From Camarhynchus parvulus (taxonomy: Eukaryota > Chordata > Aves > Passeriformes > Thraupidae): a stretch of DNA of 64,000 nt. The translations under genes and the position numbers were made by a program. Where the stretch lies: assembly GCF_901933205.1 (NCBI RefSeq), contig NC_044572.1, positions 77,063,465 to 77,127,464 of the forward strand, given 5' to 3'. Shown here in pieces: positions 26,604 through 38,960 of this stretch; the stretch's first letter is position 1; every line of letters begins with the position of its first letter. Below the pieces are notes generated by a model that ran no database searches, was not told the DNA's origin, and worked only from the letters and a program-made list of their open reading frames with translations.

Positions 26604-26765
26604 GATCACAGAATGGCCGAGGTTGAACGGGATCTCTGGAGGCAACCTGGTCCAGCCCCTCGCTCAGGCAGGTTGTCATGACACTTTGTAGTATCTCAAG
26701 GATGGAGACTCTGCCTCCTCTCTGAGAAAACAGTGCCACTGCTCAGTCACCCTCACAGTAAGGGG
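26604..26765 (-). mobile_element. CR1 LINE 3'-end fragment, reverse orientation
   Basis: On the + strand it begins 'gatcacagaatggccgaggt', then 'caacctggtccagcccctc', 'tctcaaggatggagactctg' and 'cagtcaccctcacagtaag'. This is the reverse complement of a CR1 3' end. The element therefore reads on the minus strand with its 3' terminus near 26,604. About 160 bases are recognisable. The far border may extend to about 26,830, where the match fades into A-rich sequence. Confidence 0.85.
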
Positions 26766-28079
26766 AAAAAAAAGTAAAAACAAAAAGTAAGAAAGTCAGG
26801 TGTTTCCTGGCTTTCAAGTGAAAACATCATACGGCATCTTTCTTGTATTCCAAGATAATAAAAAAACCTGGGCCAACCCCTTTGTGACAAACTCTCTGTA
26901 ACAAATAATGGCCTCGATGAAGCAGGGTAATATTTGATCAAGATTCAATTTTTTTTTTCTTCACTGCCTACTGCACCAATGCATCACAGCTGATTGTTTG
27001 AAATGCTTGAGGCAACTTGTGGGGTTCATGGGGAGTTCATGCCATAGTAATTTATAAGAATGATTATGAAAGGAATTTTGCACTGAGCAAGAAGAGCTTG
27101 AGTAAAACAGGACAAATGGCCTGATTAAGGACAACAAGTAAAACCAGAGTAAACTCTCAGGGAAGGGAAAGAGACCACATTTAATGTACATGATCTGTAA
27201 GAGAATGAATTTGATGGCAAGTGAAGGTAGATTACTTCAAAAGGAAAAGCAGTACATTTATATTCACAAAGTCTCCTTTATGAGGAAACCCAGTATTAAA
27301 TTTGTATTTTCACTGGCAATCAAGACTGCAACATGACTGAGAAGAATAGTAAGAAAAGTGAATAGTAGGATTTAAGGTGTTTTTCTGAAATTCACATTCA
27401 CTAGTCTTTTGCAATAAGAAAGAACATCTTCAGAAAGTCATGATTAAAAAAGGGATCCAGATTTGTGAACTAACAAAAAAAAAACCAACCCAAACAATAC
27501 CTTAGAAACTGTCATCTCAATGGGTCCACTGGCAGACAACTTCTCAGAAATTATATTTCCAAACAAGTCACCAAGTTTCAAAGGCTTGATGGAATACTTT
27601 CACTTAATCTTGTATAAAAATAAGATAATTTTTAAAATGGGCTCACAGATTCCAGATATGACATTTTTCCCATCAACAAATAACTCTGCTTTGAGGAGTG
27701 CACAGATGCAATCCTGAAACACTTCTGTCTTACAGATCCATCTTGACAACCTATAAAACAGGAGCACATGGCTTAGCATGTGGTTGTGGTGGTCAGCTTA
27801 AGCGATGCTCAGGAAGAGGTCAGATCTGTACTGGGACAGCTCTTCTTTTGCTGCTTGTGAAGTCCTTTGTCAAAAAGCAGCTGACAGCTGTTAACTTACA
27901 GATTTTTAAAAAACCCTCAAATATCTTAGCACAAAAACTGGATATCAAAGAACTCTAACAATGGAAAATGGGCTCCAGAATTTGAGGAGGACAACAAAAC
28001 CGATGAAAGGGATGGAAGGAATGTCTTCTGAGGACAGCCAAGGACTTTGGGTTTGCGTAGTTTGAGTAGAAGGTGGCTC
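26766..28079. other. Gene-free intergenic DNA between two CR1 fragments
   Basis: The left 60 bases may still be decayed CR1. The rest is A-rich with short frames only. Confidence 0.55.
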
Positions 28080-28441
28080 AGTGATGAACTCATTGCTCTC
28101 TACAGCTTCCTGAGGAGGGGAAGGGGAGAGGAAGGTGCTGAGCTCTTCTCCCTGGTATCCAATGATAGGACACATGGGAAAGGTTCAAAACTGTGCCAGA
28201 GGAGGTTTATACTGGACATAAGGAAGCATTTTTATTTTACAAAGAGGATGGTCAACCACAGAAGCAGACTTCCTAGAGAGGTGATTGATGCCCCAAGCCT
28301 GTCAGTGTTGAAGAGGCTTTTGGGCAATGCCCTTAATTATATGCTTTAACTTTTGATCAGCCCTGAAGTGGTCAAGCAGTCAGACAAGACGAGCATTATC
28401 AATCACTTACAACTTATAATATTGTGTTCTGTTCTATTCTA
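28080..28441 (+). mobile_element. CR1 LINE 3'-end fragment (ATTCT-type tail)
   Basis: The sequence has the order of motifs I know from avian CR1 3' ends. A 'ctctacagcttcctgagga' block comes first, then 'tgccagaggaggttta', then 'tagagaggtgattgatgcc'. It ends with 'cagccctgaagtggtcaagc' and a tail of TTCTGTTCTATTCTA at 28,427-28,441. It is 5'-truncated, as is usual for CR1, and well decayed. The 100-codon frame inside (28,047-28,349) lies in the element's 3' part and is not a gene. Recognition is from memory of the family, not from an alignment. Confidence 0.8.
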
Positions 28442-28681
28442 AAAAAAGCATTCTTCAGACAGTCCACCAGTCTGATGTGAATAGACAAAAAACATGAGAC
28501 AAAATCAATAAATGACAAAATAAATTTAACATATCAAACATATCCCAGCACAAGATAAAGCAAGTACAAAGCAGCAGCCAGTCCTCAAAAGAAAGACTTG
28601 ATATTTTTTTGCAGCATCTCACTAAATAAACAAAGGCTTTGTACCAAGACATAGAAGATATTATTCCCAAAATACCTATTA

Positions 28682-29108
28682 AACTGTCATGGTTTAGGAA
28701 CGGTATTCCCCAATCTAGTGTTCTTCCCCAATTTAACGTTCCCCTGAGGACACTCCAAACCATGTGCTGCTCATTAACTTCCTCCTCCCCCTCCCTCTCC
28801 CTCTGCAAACGACTGGAGAGAAGAATTAGAGGTGCAAAAGTTAAATATCACTTGTGGAGATAGGGAAAATTTACTAGAAACAATGTGGTAAGAAATGAAC
28901 AGTAACAACAACAATATTAATAACAGAGCGTACAGGAGAGGTGAACAATTCCCACACAACAGGTCAACACACAGAATCTGGCACTACCCTGACCACTCAC
29001 CATCGTGAGCTGCATCAGTTGGTCCCTAGGGTCAAGAAGAACACCAGGTATTCTGTGGAGTTGGCACAAGGTTGATTTTAAATTTTAACCTAGTTGGACA
29101 TGACAGTT
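28682..29108. mobile_element. Probable solo LTR of an avian endogenous retrovirus, with 10-bp inverted ends
   Basis: The segment starts AACTGTCATG (28,682-28,691) and ends CATGACAGTT (29,099-29,108), a perfect 10-bp inverted pair that includes the TG...CA ends of an LTR (TGTCATG at 28,685, CATGACA ending at 29,105). Inside are a pyrimidine-rich stretch at 28,780-28,803 and 'ggagatagggaaaatttact', which I recall from dispersed bird repeats. No gag, pol or env sequence flanks it, so it is most likely a solo LTR. I see no clear target-site duplication. Class and strand are unassigned. Confidence 0.65.
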
Positions 29109-32100
29109 CCATAACAGAATTTTAACACGATGAATCTGTACCTTTCAGCCCAATACTTCCTGAAATTTTCCCAAATGTGGAAGCAAAAATAAAATATGCA
29201 TGCAGTAGGAATAGAAGATATCTGTCAGAAAATCTTATTCTCAGTTCAATGATAAAAGTGGGAGCAAAGCATGAAGATGCTGAAGGTTTAGGCTAGTGTA
29301 ATGAGAAAACTGCTTTTAATGGAGACAAAAATGTCAATTAAAATGTTTACAGTCACAGCATTTTGCTTTTCATTGCTGCATGACAACCCAATATTTGTCC
29401 AAATAGCAGGGATAAGCCAATTCCACAGCTTCAAAAAGCACAATTGAGCAAATTCAAATACCATAGAAACAAGCCTATGATCACCTCAGTTAAAGAAAAT
29501 TGGATTCCCCTGGATCACTATGTGAACACTCAAGGTATTGACACAGAAATCCTAAACCTGATAGAACTGGGTTTAATGCATTGCTTTCATTTTTTTTCCT
29601 GTAGTCGTTATCTAATTAGAGATAGGATAAGTGGGTTTCCCCACGTTTCTACACTGCATGTTCCCTACAGGCCAGAATTCCCAGCAATTGATACAAACCT
29701 GCTTCAGCCCTGAATTGTTATCAGTTACAGCCTGGCACAATTCTGGTTTAAGTTCATAGCAATCTAATGTACTTTTGCAGCACCAATCAACATCACTATT
29801 CAATGTGAAGGGTAAAAGGGAAAATGTCAAGGTTATTATTTCTGGCAAAAAAAAAAAGAACTTAAATATTTTCTCTCAAGATTAGATGACCTCATATATG
29901 ACGGCAAGGAGGCATGCAACATCAGAAATCCAGGGGTTCAAAACTGGAGGCAATCTGCAGGGGTCAGCAAAGAACAAATGTCAGACAGTCACATTTAAAC
30001 ACAAGTAGACTACAGCCGACTTCTGTGTCATTTATGGAATTTGCCTTTCACCTGCATACCTCAGTGATCACAGCACCTTCCCCTTCCTCCTGTAGGAACA
30101 ATAATAAGATGAGGTATCTTGCTCTGCCTAACTGAAGAGTCTGACAAAAAAAAGGCCTGACCAGGGCTGACACATGTAGCCAATGTGCCATCTCAGAGCA
30201 GATGACTCAGCTGAACAGATGCTCATGATTGATTGGGTGCTTCACACACCAAAGTCAACAAAAGGCAAGATCAATGAGAAAATAAAACAAACCCTGAGAT
30301 CAACTAAAAGTTGTACTTCATGACAAAAAACAGAAGTCTTAAGATATTCATCCAGCCTGGAAAGAAAGCCTTTTGTTCATTCAGCATAAGCATTTAATTT
30401 TGAAGTAGACTTAGTTTGATTGTATGTGTCCACATCATGGTCCATAAATTTCCTGGTTTTAAATGGGTCTCCCTATTCTATATAGGTATCTCTTTATTAG
30501 TAGCACTATAAAGAGTGTGATCATTGTCTCCGCATTGCAAATCAAAGCCTCATGTTTACAGAGACACTACAGTGTTACAATCTTTGATTTTCAAAACCCA
30601 TGTCTTTCATTCAAATTAGTAATTCTCTCTACTCAATAGGTAGAAAAAGTCTTACAAAGAAAATTCAGATACCTGAAGAGGGGTGTAGGTGTTCTCTAAA
30701 TTAAATGACACTGATTTTATTTCTTGTCATGACTACAGGGGTTTAAAAGTACTCTTAGAAGAAGAATGTTAAGATTACTCTCCTTTGCATAATTTTGTCT
30801 GCATTTGCTGCATAGCTGTGGCTGCTACTAAGAAATATTCTTTCATCAATAGATATTTTAAGTTGTAAGCAAGTCAAGAAGTAAACATACAGGTGTTTTG
30901 ATAAAAGCCCAAGCATTACACATATGAAAACCATTTTTCATTCTTAGAAATTGAATATACATTGGTTAGAAGCTTGGGGTTTCAGTTTCCTTTTCGTTTC
31001 TTAGTATTTCTAAAACTGATTTAGGAATATCAAAACCCTACCAAAATCTATCAAGTAACTAATATGAATGAAGAAAGGAAAATTACTAAATATGCTATTT
31101 GGACACTTAGCCAGAAATTATTATAGCCCCTCCTGTAAAAAAAGTTTAACATTCTATTGAATGTACATAGATTTTTTTTCACTTTCAAAATTGCTGTTGT
31201 TAAAATAAAAGAGATTTCACATTACAAATTTACATTTCTAAGATATCAGAGTATATTGTTCAGGATTTTTTACTGTCTGGATCCAGTTTTTATAATCATG
31301 TGTGCTGGGATCCTCATGATAACTAATATTTACAGGATTCTTGTAACATATGCCCAAATGGAATCCACAGTTCCTAAAATTTATTGCTTCCTCCCATATT
31401 AAATTATTTTACCTTAGGTGGTTTTTGATGGTCTGGTGGCCTTTTGAGAGAAGTTCCTGCAGAAAAAATCCAACAAAACCACACATTCTAATTTTAGGTA
31501 CAGTAATAATGTACAAAACGTTTCTTATTTAGAAGGAGGAAGCCCTAGCAGAAAGGCAACATTTCACCTGAGGTTCCAGCTGCTAGAAAAGCTGTTCGAG
31601 GTGAATGAGAGTTTAATTTCTTACAGAACTGTTCTCTTTTCTTTTTCCCCACTCTTCCCAAGGTACCACAACAAACTCTTAAATTTCTCATATTTTTCCC
31701 AAGTGGGAACATGATGGAAACCAGAACATGAGCTTTGGAGAATCTGGATTATTACCTGCCTATCAACAACCAGATGCCCTTGGTGTATTGATTGTGCAAG
31801 CTCATGCTCTCAAAATGTAAAATTCAAACTCTTTTCTATATTCTCATAATTTCCTACCATGTGTACATTAAAGAGTTTGTTTTCAACTCCTCTTTGTGTC
31901 CTGTAGCAAATATGTGTGACTTAGATTAGTAGAGTAATGATTCTTCTGCTCAGAGAAATTACTTCCGTATTTTTAGACCACCTGTGTCATCTGGAAACAA
32001 AGCCAGAGACTATTGTAACCAAAATGTGTGTTTTCTGAAGGAGCTGGTGGACCAAATCAGTTTTATAATGTTTGAAATTAAAAAGAGATAGAAAATGTAA

Positions 32101-32680
32101 GTACTTTTTCCCTCCAAATATTTCTATTATGTAGTAAAAAATCAAGACAAAACATTTTCCTTGTATCTCTCTAGGAGCATTGTCTGAGAATTACTTCAGA
32201 ACAAAGAAAGAATTTGCAAATTTCATTCATTTTTAGTATGGAAGTGAGGTTCTGTTCACAATGGCTCACAGGTACATCTGCGAAGGTATTGGGGGAGACA
32301 ATAAACCAAGCACAATCCACCTTGCTCCTTATTCATTTACAAATCAAATAAATACTGACTTCAGAAGGACAAAAAAATTAAATCTCAGCTAACGGAACAC
32401 AGAGAACTTTGGCAGTCTGCTTGAGCAGCTGAAGACCACTAGAAATACTTTAAAAAAATTTCCATTGGGAAAAAAAATTTTAAAAAATATTTTCCACTGG
32501 GAAAAGATAATAACAGTTAATTACCTCCAAGATACTTGGAAAATAAAATTTTCCCTGCAGTTCTACATATTAAAACTTAACATAGGAAGCATAATCCAAC
32601 AGATGTAATTTTACAAGGAGGATGAGTGCATTGGAAAACATAACAAATTCTCAAATAAATTTTGGATGAAAATTTAACGA

Positions 32681-32719
32681 CTTGAAACTAGTGGTTTTAC
32701 TTCACCCACTAGTTTCAAG
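32681..32719. repeat. Inverted repeat: 14-bp perfect arms, 11-base loop
   Basis: Arms CTTGAAACTAGTGG (32,681-32,694) and CCACTAGTTTCAAG (32,706-32,719) are separated by TTTTACTTCAC. It lies only 640 bases from the 39-bp palindrome. No T run follows that would suggest a Pol III transcript. Confidence 0.9.
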
Positions 32720-33357
32720 ACATCTGTATTTCTAGCAATCAATGTTTCTGAGGGTTCATCAGAGAAGACAGAAATACCTTCCAGAAGTTCTATTGGGAAC
32801 CTGGCAAAAGTGAAAAGCTGTTGACACATAAACATGCTTGAAACAACCATGACTGGTCAGCATTAATATAAAGACAGTTTTTTTACTTAATTTAAATCAA
32901 ATTTGGCAGAGAAGATTGTGGTTTTCATCTTGGGACATAGTACTTTGGACCAGGTGAAATTTTCTGGCTTAAGCTGAGTAGGAGATGAGATAAGCTTTTA
33001 AGCTGACCATTAATTCAAAGAGAGTTCTTGCAAATCACAGACAACCATGGAACTGAGGCCTACTTTGAAGTCATGGGCAAATCCCAGAAAAACTAGAAAA
33101 CATGACTATGTAGAACTGCACCAAATACCACAAACACAATTAAATTTCTTGTTCTGTTTATCGATGCCCTCTAAGGAAACAACAGCAAAAACAGAACTGT
33201 TGGAACTGTTGCAGAGAGATGGAAAAAACCCCTAAAGAAAATTATTTGGACATTTTGGGTGTTTTTCTTCTCTTTGTCAAAAGCAAGTACTTAGGCACTT
33301 TTCAGGCTGATGCAGTATTCTAATTTTACCAGCATTATTTTCCTATCAGAGAGTGAA

Positions 33358-33396
33358 CATATTGATGAGAATATTTAAAATATTCTCATCAATATG
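33358..33396. repeat. 39-bp near-perfect palindrome (19-bp arms, 1-base centre)
   Basis: Left arm CATATTGATGAGAATATTT, centre A, right arm its exact reverse complement. Pairing stops at both outer edges. It is not part of a recognisable repeat and could extrude as a cruciform or form a hairpin in RNA. Confidence 0.95.
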
Positions 33397-36300
33397 AACA
33401 AAATATTCTTCATGTTCTAATGTCCAGTTGGGACTAAAACATCTAAACTGACTTCAAAGAAGGAACCTACTGCATATGATGGTGTTTTGGAAATTGCTTC
33501 ACATTGGAATGCTTAACTGTTAGCAGAGATGGAGACTCCTGAGTATCATATTTGACTTTAATCTGCTGCAAGAGATACACTAACTTCATTAAAGAGACTG
33601 CTGCCTGTACACATGGCTATTAAAAATGGGTTTACACCTGATAAGGCAGAACCCTATCCCACCTATACCTTGCTTGCATTGAATTTATAGATATGTGCAT
33701 ATATATACCTCAGCACAGATCTACTTTTTATATGAAATGCACATGTTCACATATGCATCTGTTACCACATGAACTGGGTGGCAGAAATTGTTCACCTGTT
33801 TCCTTAACGTGCAGCAAGTACTAAAATAATACAGAAAAAAGAAAGAAAAAGAAGAATTATGGAAATTTGAAAATATAAATATGTATTAGTCTGGAGATTT
33901 TCGTCTCTGGAAAGCCAGATTGAAGTATTTTTTCTATCCTTTCTACAATCAATCACTTACATGTCTTCCAACTTTTACCTCTTTTTATTGAAGCACTTCT
34001 CATGCTTGCTTTTCAGAAGTAAATAAGAGACTCCATCAGAAATTAAACAATATGGCAGAACCCTCATGGTAGAGCTTTTTAAGGATATTTTTTAGGGCAG
34101 GACCTTCACGTGGATCACCTCCAGTAACGGTTTCTTTTCTGTTCTGAATGTCCACTCAAACTAGTTGATAGACCCTGATTGTTTCCATTGGTATCTGCTC
34201 AATGGTTTGATAGCTAAACCTATAAAACTCCATCCTCTCCACTCAAAAGCCTGAGGGACACACAGGACTTTCCCTGGAATTGCATCAGCCATGCCATAGG
34301 ACCTGCTGCAGTGGCAGAACCATTCAGTGGCTGCTCTAAAAAGACCCAGGAAACAGAGCAATGGAAAAAGAAGCAAACAATTTTAGAGCAAATAAGAAAA
34401 GCAGAAACTGAGATGCAAAACCAGAACAGATGCTGGGGGTGTGTGAGACAATGTGATAAGAAAGTAAATGAGCAGCAAGGACTTGCAGAGCTGAGAGATA
34501 AAAGCAAGATTATCCCTCAGCACTAAATATTTTCTGTGACACTCAATATACCACTGAGCCAAACATTTTTCCCACTACAGATGATCAATGCACAGAGTCT
34601 TTTAAATGTCTATTTGCCAGCTGATTTTCTCCATGCCCAGGCTCTGATCTGAAGTGCAAAGTGCTTTGTAACTACTGAGGATCATGAAAGCTGTGTTCTG
34701 AGCATAACTACTTTAAGGAAAGCAGATGCCTAACTTCCACAACTTTATTTGTCTGGGAACTGAGAATCTAAACATCTCTTTCTTGAGTTTTGGTTGGTTG
34801 GTTTTTATTTGTTTTGTTGTTGTTGTTATTTCAAAAAATAATATATTGTCCCCGCTTCCATCTGTCAAATGGCCCAGACTTTATATCTAGGACTGGTGTC
34901 CGGGTGTGCTATATATTATTCTGAATCTTTTTCATAAATCTTGTTAGTAAGTAATTTGTTCTTAGAATTTGTTAAAACACAACCAGAAGGGAGAGATGAA
35001 GATCTTGATCACACAAGGTTTTCTGAATCACCAGTGAGATCCTTTGAATACATTATACAGGCTACCACCCTGAAAGTCCTTACTGCTGGAATGTGTTGTT
35101 TTGCTATTTCACAGTATGGAAGGCACATTGTATGAAATTCACCAGCTGTTTTAATTTGAGAAATGTATGCTATAATCACAGTATCAGTTTACTCATTTTT
35201 ATAACAATTTTCTCTTTCACATGCTTTACAATCTGATGCGACTGGGTATGCTAGAAAAAAAATTCCTCCTCTACTTGTCAGCTTTGTTGTATTACTTCAG
35301 TTAAAAGAAAAAACGAAAAGAGGGGAACCTTGTTCTGACTTAGCACATGACTGCTGACCTTTATACTATATATAATTTTTTTAAAACAACCAAAAAACCC
35401 TAAAAAAAACCCACCTAAAGTGGAAATTTTCTCTGTGACTTCATCACATACATAAAAAGTCCATAGAAGAAGGGTGAATATGAAGAATTAATCATGTATA
35501 TAATTATCACTTCATCAGCTGACACTTTATTCCTGGCAGGAGGGAAGAGGAAAAGAGTAAATCATTGGATATCAATGTTTCAGCTGGCAGCCTTTCCCTT
35601 CAGAAATGGTACTCTATCTCTAGCTTCCACCACAGAACCTAAGCCATACAAGTGAACCTCTTTGTCCTACACCACCCTCGTTCTCTGGACCCTCAGAGCC
35701 AGTTGTTTTGTAGTAAACAGCTGTTTGGAGAAGCAGAATTCTAGGCAGGTAGTTTATAAAAAGAGCACTGACTTTAGCAAAATGCTTCAGCTAAAGCAAA
35801 AAGCTTTATTTAATTGATTTTGGGGTATGCTTTTATCTCTGTATAATAGAGACCTATCTAACTATAGTAAAGAGCTATCTAATTATATCACTGCAGTCAG
35901 AAGAACACAATAAATCTAATATCAGGAAGCATTATAGCAAAAGCCTCTCAAAGCTTTCTCAACCCCTTCCTGAAACACTATTCAATCAACTAAAGCATTA
36001 TTGTGACTTACCCTTCAAAGTAAAAACACTTCCTCTTTACCTCTCAGTAACAAAATATGTGAGCTTCATTATGAAACAATTAGCAATTGAGTCAAAGATG
36101 TAAGCTGCTAGCTGAAAAAAATGTACACGGATTGCAATGGGGTTTACTGAATAAAGTAACAGCTTTTGAGTGACGGTGTGAGAGATTTGGAGGTTCTGAT
36201 GCTGATATTGCATTTAATGGCTATACACTTCCCTTCAGATTCTCCTAATTTAAATCTGAGCAGACTTGTGTACTCCCCAGTTTTCCCCTTATCCTGAGCC

Positions 36301-37979
36301 ATTTGCCTCTGAAAAGGTGTTTGACACCATCCCTATCACTCCTTCTCAGCCCTTTATATTCCTATTGTTATATGTCTACTTTGAGACATCTAAATATTCC
36401 TCTGTTGTATACTAATCATGCAGCAGAAATCACTCAAAGTGGCTTAATTAATCAAGAATATCAAAGCTATCACATTAGACAGACACAGCATAATGTAGAA
36501 CTTTTTCAAATGATAGTTCCTGGAGATAAAATAATCTGTTTAGAAGAATGTGAGTTTATGTGGGTATTCCTCTCTATTTCCAAATAGCGTACATGTAAAA
36601 CTAATGTAGCTTCATACCCACTTTTATACTTTTTCATTATTATTATAATAGTGTTGATACATGTTTCCATGCGCTTGTCAAGAGGTTAGCTCTGATTATT
36701 TGAAGGCTTCACTTAATTGATTTTCTGATACATAGCTAAATTCTCTTCTGGCTCAAACTAGAACAGTAGCACTACATCTGATACAGGCATTTAGAGGGTC
36801 AGCAGAGTTTATTGGTCAAATTCAGCTTTCAGTTGCCATAAATTGAGAGAGATTTAATTGATTTCTGCTAATGTACTGTAGAGTTACACTTGTACTTTTG
36901 GGGGCCAAATTTAGGCCAAGGACAGTAGGGACTGCAGCCACAAAACAATTGTGACAGAGAAGTAGAATTTAAATTCAGCGGTTTAGGAGCAGGTAATAAG
37001 CAGAACAAGGCAACACCAGGCTGGGTAACTGACCTGTCAAAAAAGCAACCAAAGTTGCCCTCTAATTGGGTTACTGGTAGGTTGACTCCAGCTCTAAATT
37101 TCTAGCACTACCTAGTTTATTAAGCTGTTGGAGAGAATTTTTTGTTGTACCTGCAGCACAGGTATATCCCAGGTTACAAGATTATGAAAAAAAACCCACT
37201 GGCTGACCAGTCACCTACTGCTGATAACATTTTTTCAAATTAACTCCAAACAGTTTGTTACCACAATTCCACTTCTAAAAGAGAGTTTACCGCTTTCCCA
37301 TGGTGTCATTTGCAAAACAGCATGAAAACAACAGCCTCCAGGTGCTGTGAATTTCAAGCTGTTCCTTGTGAGATAAGTGCCATCAAGATTCCTTCATTTA
37401 GTTTTGGCAATCCCATATTTAACCATGTTGTTGAGTGTGCTGAAAGAAAAATCTTAAAGGGTTTTTCTCAGTGTTCATGTGAGTGTTGCTAGAGAGATTA
37501 TAGAATTACTATTTTTCAAATTTCCTTTGAAGTACACTTGTTATTTGGTCTCTTTTCTTACACAAGAGCTGTTTCTTGATTATATTTTAACCTTAGCTGA
37601 GAGCAGGGAAGGGCCTTGCAAAGTTGCAGAGTGCAGAATTTCTAAGACTGAGATACTTTGAAGCTGGTTTCAGATTTTAAAGGGTACTGCAATATAGTCA
37701 AAACAAGGAAAGATAACCCTGTGCTTGAAAAACATGCTCAAATATAGTTTTATGGATATAGACCCTGTGTTTAATAAGAAATTACATGTTTTAAATTCAC
37801 AATCAGCTTTTGGGATCCCATTCTGCATTAATTTCTGTTGTCTCCTTGAATTAAAAAGATACAAGCATCAATGAGTCATGTAGAACCAAAATCTATGCTT
37901 TTCCATTCATAATCATAACAATTATCTTACCAAAATCTCAAAACAATGCCCACTCATTTTATGGGAGACTCATTATAGT

Positions 37980-38960
37980 TGTTTGACTTTGGCTGGATTT
38001 CAGGTACCCACCAAAGCCGCTCCGTCACCTGCCTCTGCAACTGCACAGGGGAGAGAAAAATATAGCAAAGGAATCATGAGCTGGGATAAGGGGAAGGAGA
38101 GGTCACTCACCAATTATTGTCATGGGCAAACCAGACTTCACTTGGGGAAATTAATTGAATTTATTTCAATCAAAATCAGTGCAGGATAACAAGAAGTATA
38201 AAAAATCATAAAAACACCTTCCCTGCAGCCCCTCCCTTCTTTCCAGGTTCTGCCATCTCCACCCCAGCAGCACAAGGGAGACAGAGAATGGGAGTTAGGG
38301 TCAGTTCATCATAGGTTGTTTCTGCTGCTGCTCGGGAAGGGAAGTCCTTCCCCCATTCCAGTGTGGGGTACCTTCAACACGAGACAGTTCCTCATGAACT
38401 GGTTCAGCATGGGTCCCTCTCCGTGGATCTACAGGTCCCTGCCAGGACCCTGCTCCAGCCCAGGCTTCCCACGGGGTCACAGCCTCCTCTCCTCCATCCA
38501 CCTGCTCGAGCATGAGTGCCCTCCAGGGGCTGTAGGTGGATCTCTGCATCCCTGTTGACCTCTGAGGGCTGCAGGAGCACGGCTGCCTCACCATGGGCTG
38601 CAGCATGGGCTGCAGGGGAATCTCAACTCCAGTGCTCAGAGCACATCCTGCCCCTCGTTCTGCACTGACCCTTGTGCCTGCAGAGTTGTCCCTCTACATA
38701 TTCTCACTCCTCTCTGGCTACAATTTCTTCACAACAACGACCTGTTTTTTCATTCTTGAATATGCTGCCACCAAGGTGCTACTGCTGTGGCTGATTGACT
38801 CAGCCTTGGCTAGGGACAGGCCCATCCTGGAGCCAGCTGGCATTGACTCTGTCAGACACGGAGGAACTTTCTGGCAGCTTCTCAAAGAAACCACCCCTGT
38901 AGCCCCCACTGCCAAAATCTGGCCATGCAAATCCAATACACTGATGGAGAGTATCAATGA
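37980..38960. mobile_element. Decayed LTR-like avian repeat (probably an ERV LTR)
   Basis: A nearly 1-kb block much richer in GC than its surroundings. It opens with 'ttggctggatttcaggtacc' and 'caccaaagccgctc', then 'cttggggaaattaattgaat'. Next come several partial repeats around 'ctgctccagcccaggcttcc' and 'atgggctgcaggggaatctc', then 'ctgacccttgtgcctgcaga', and it closes near 'gccatgcaaatccaatac'. I recall this order from a common bird LTR family, probably ERVL-related. The start fits a TG at 37,980-37,981. The right border is unclear. Frames across it (38,593-39,039 plus; 38,718-39,047 minus) are not genes. Confidence 0.6.

Larger units (their letters stand above)
29109..37979. other. Gene-free AT-rich intergenic DNA between the two LTR-like elements
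   Basis: Nearly 9 kb of AT-rich sequence with two notable inverted repeats (32.7 and 33.4 kb). No frame above 101 codons has recognisable content, and no transposon body is evident. Confidence 0.6.

Noticed and set aside
28047..28349. 100-codon plus-strand ORF
   Set aside because: It coincides with a CR1 3'-end fragment, downstream of where that element's coding region would end.
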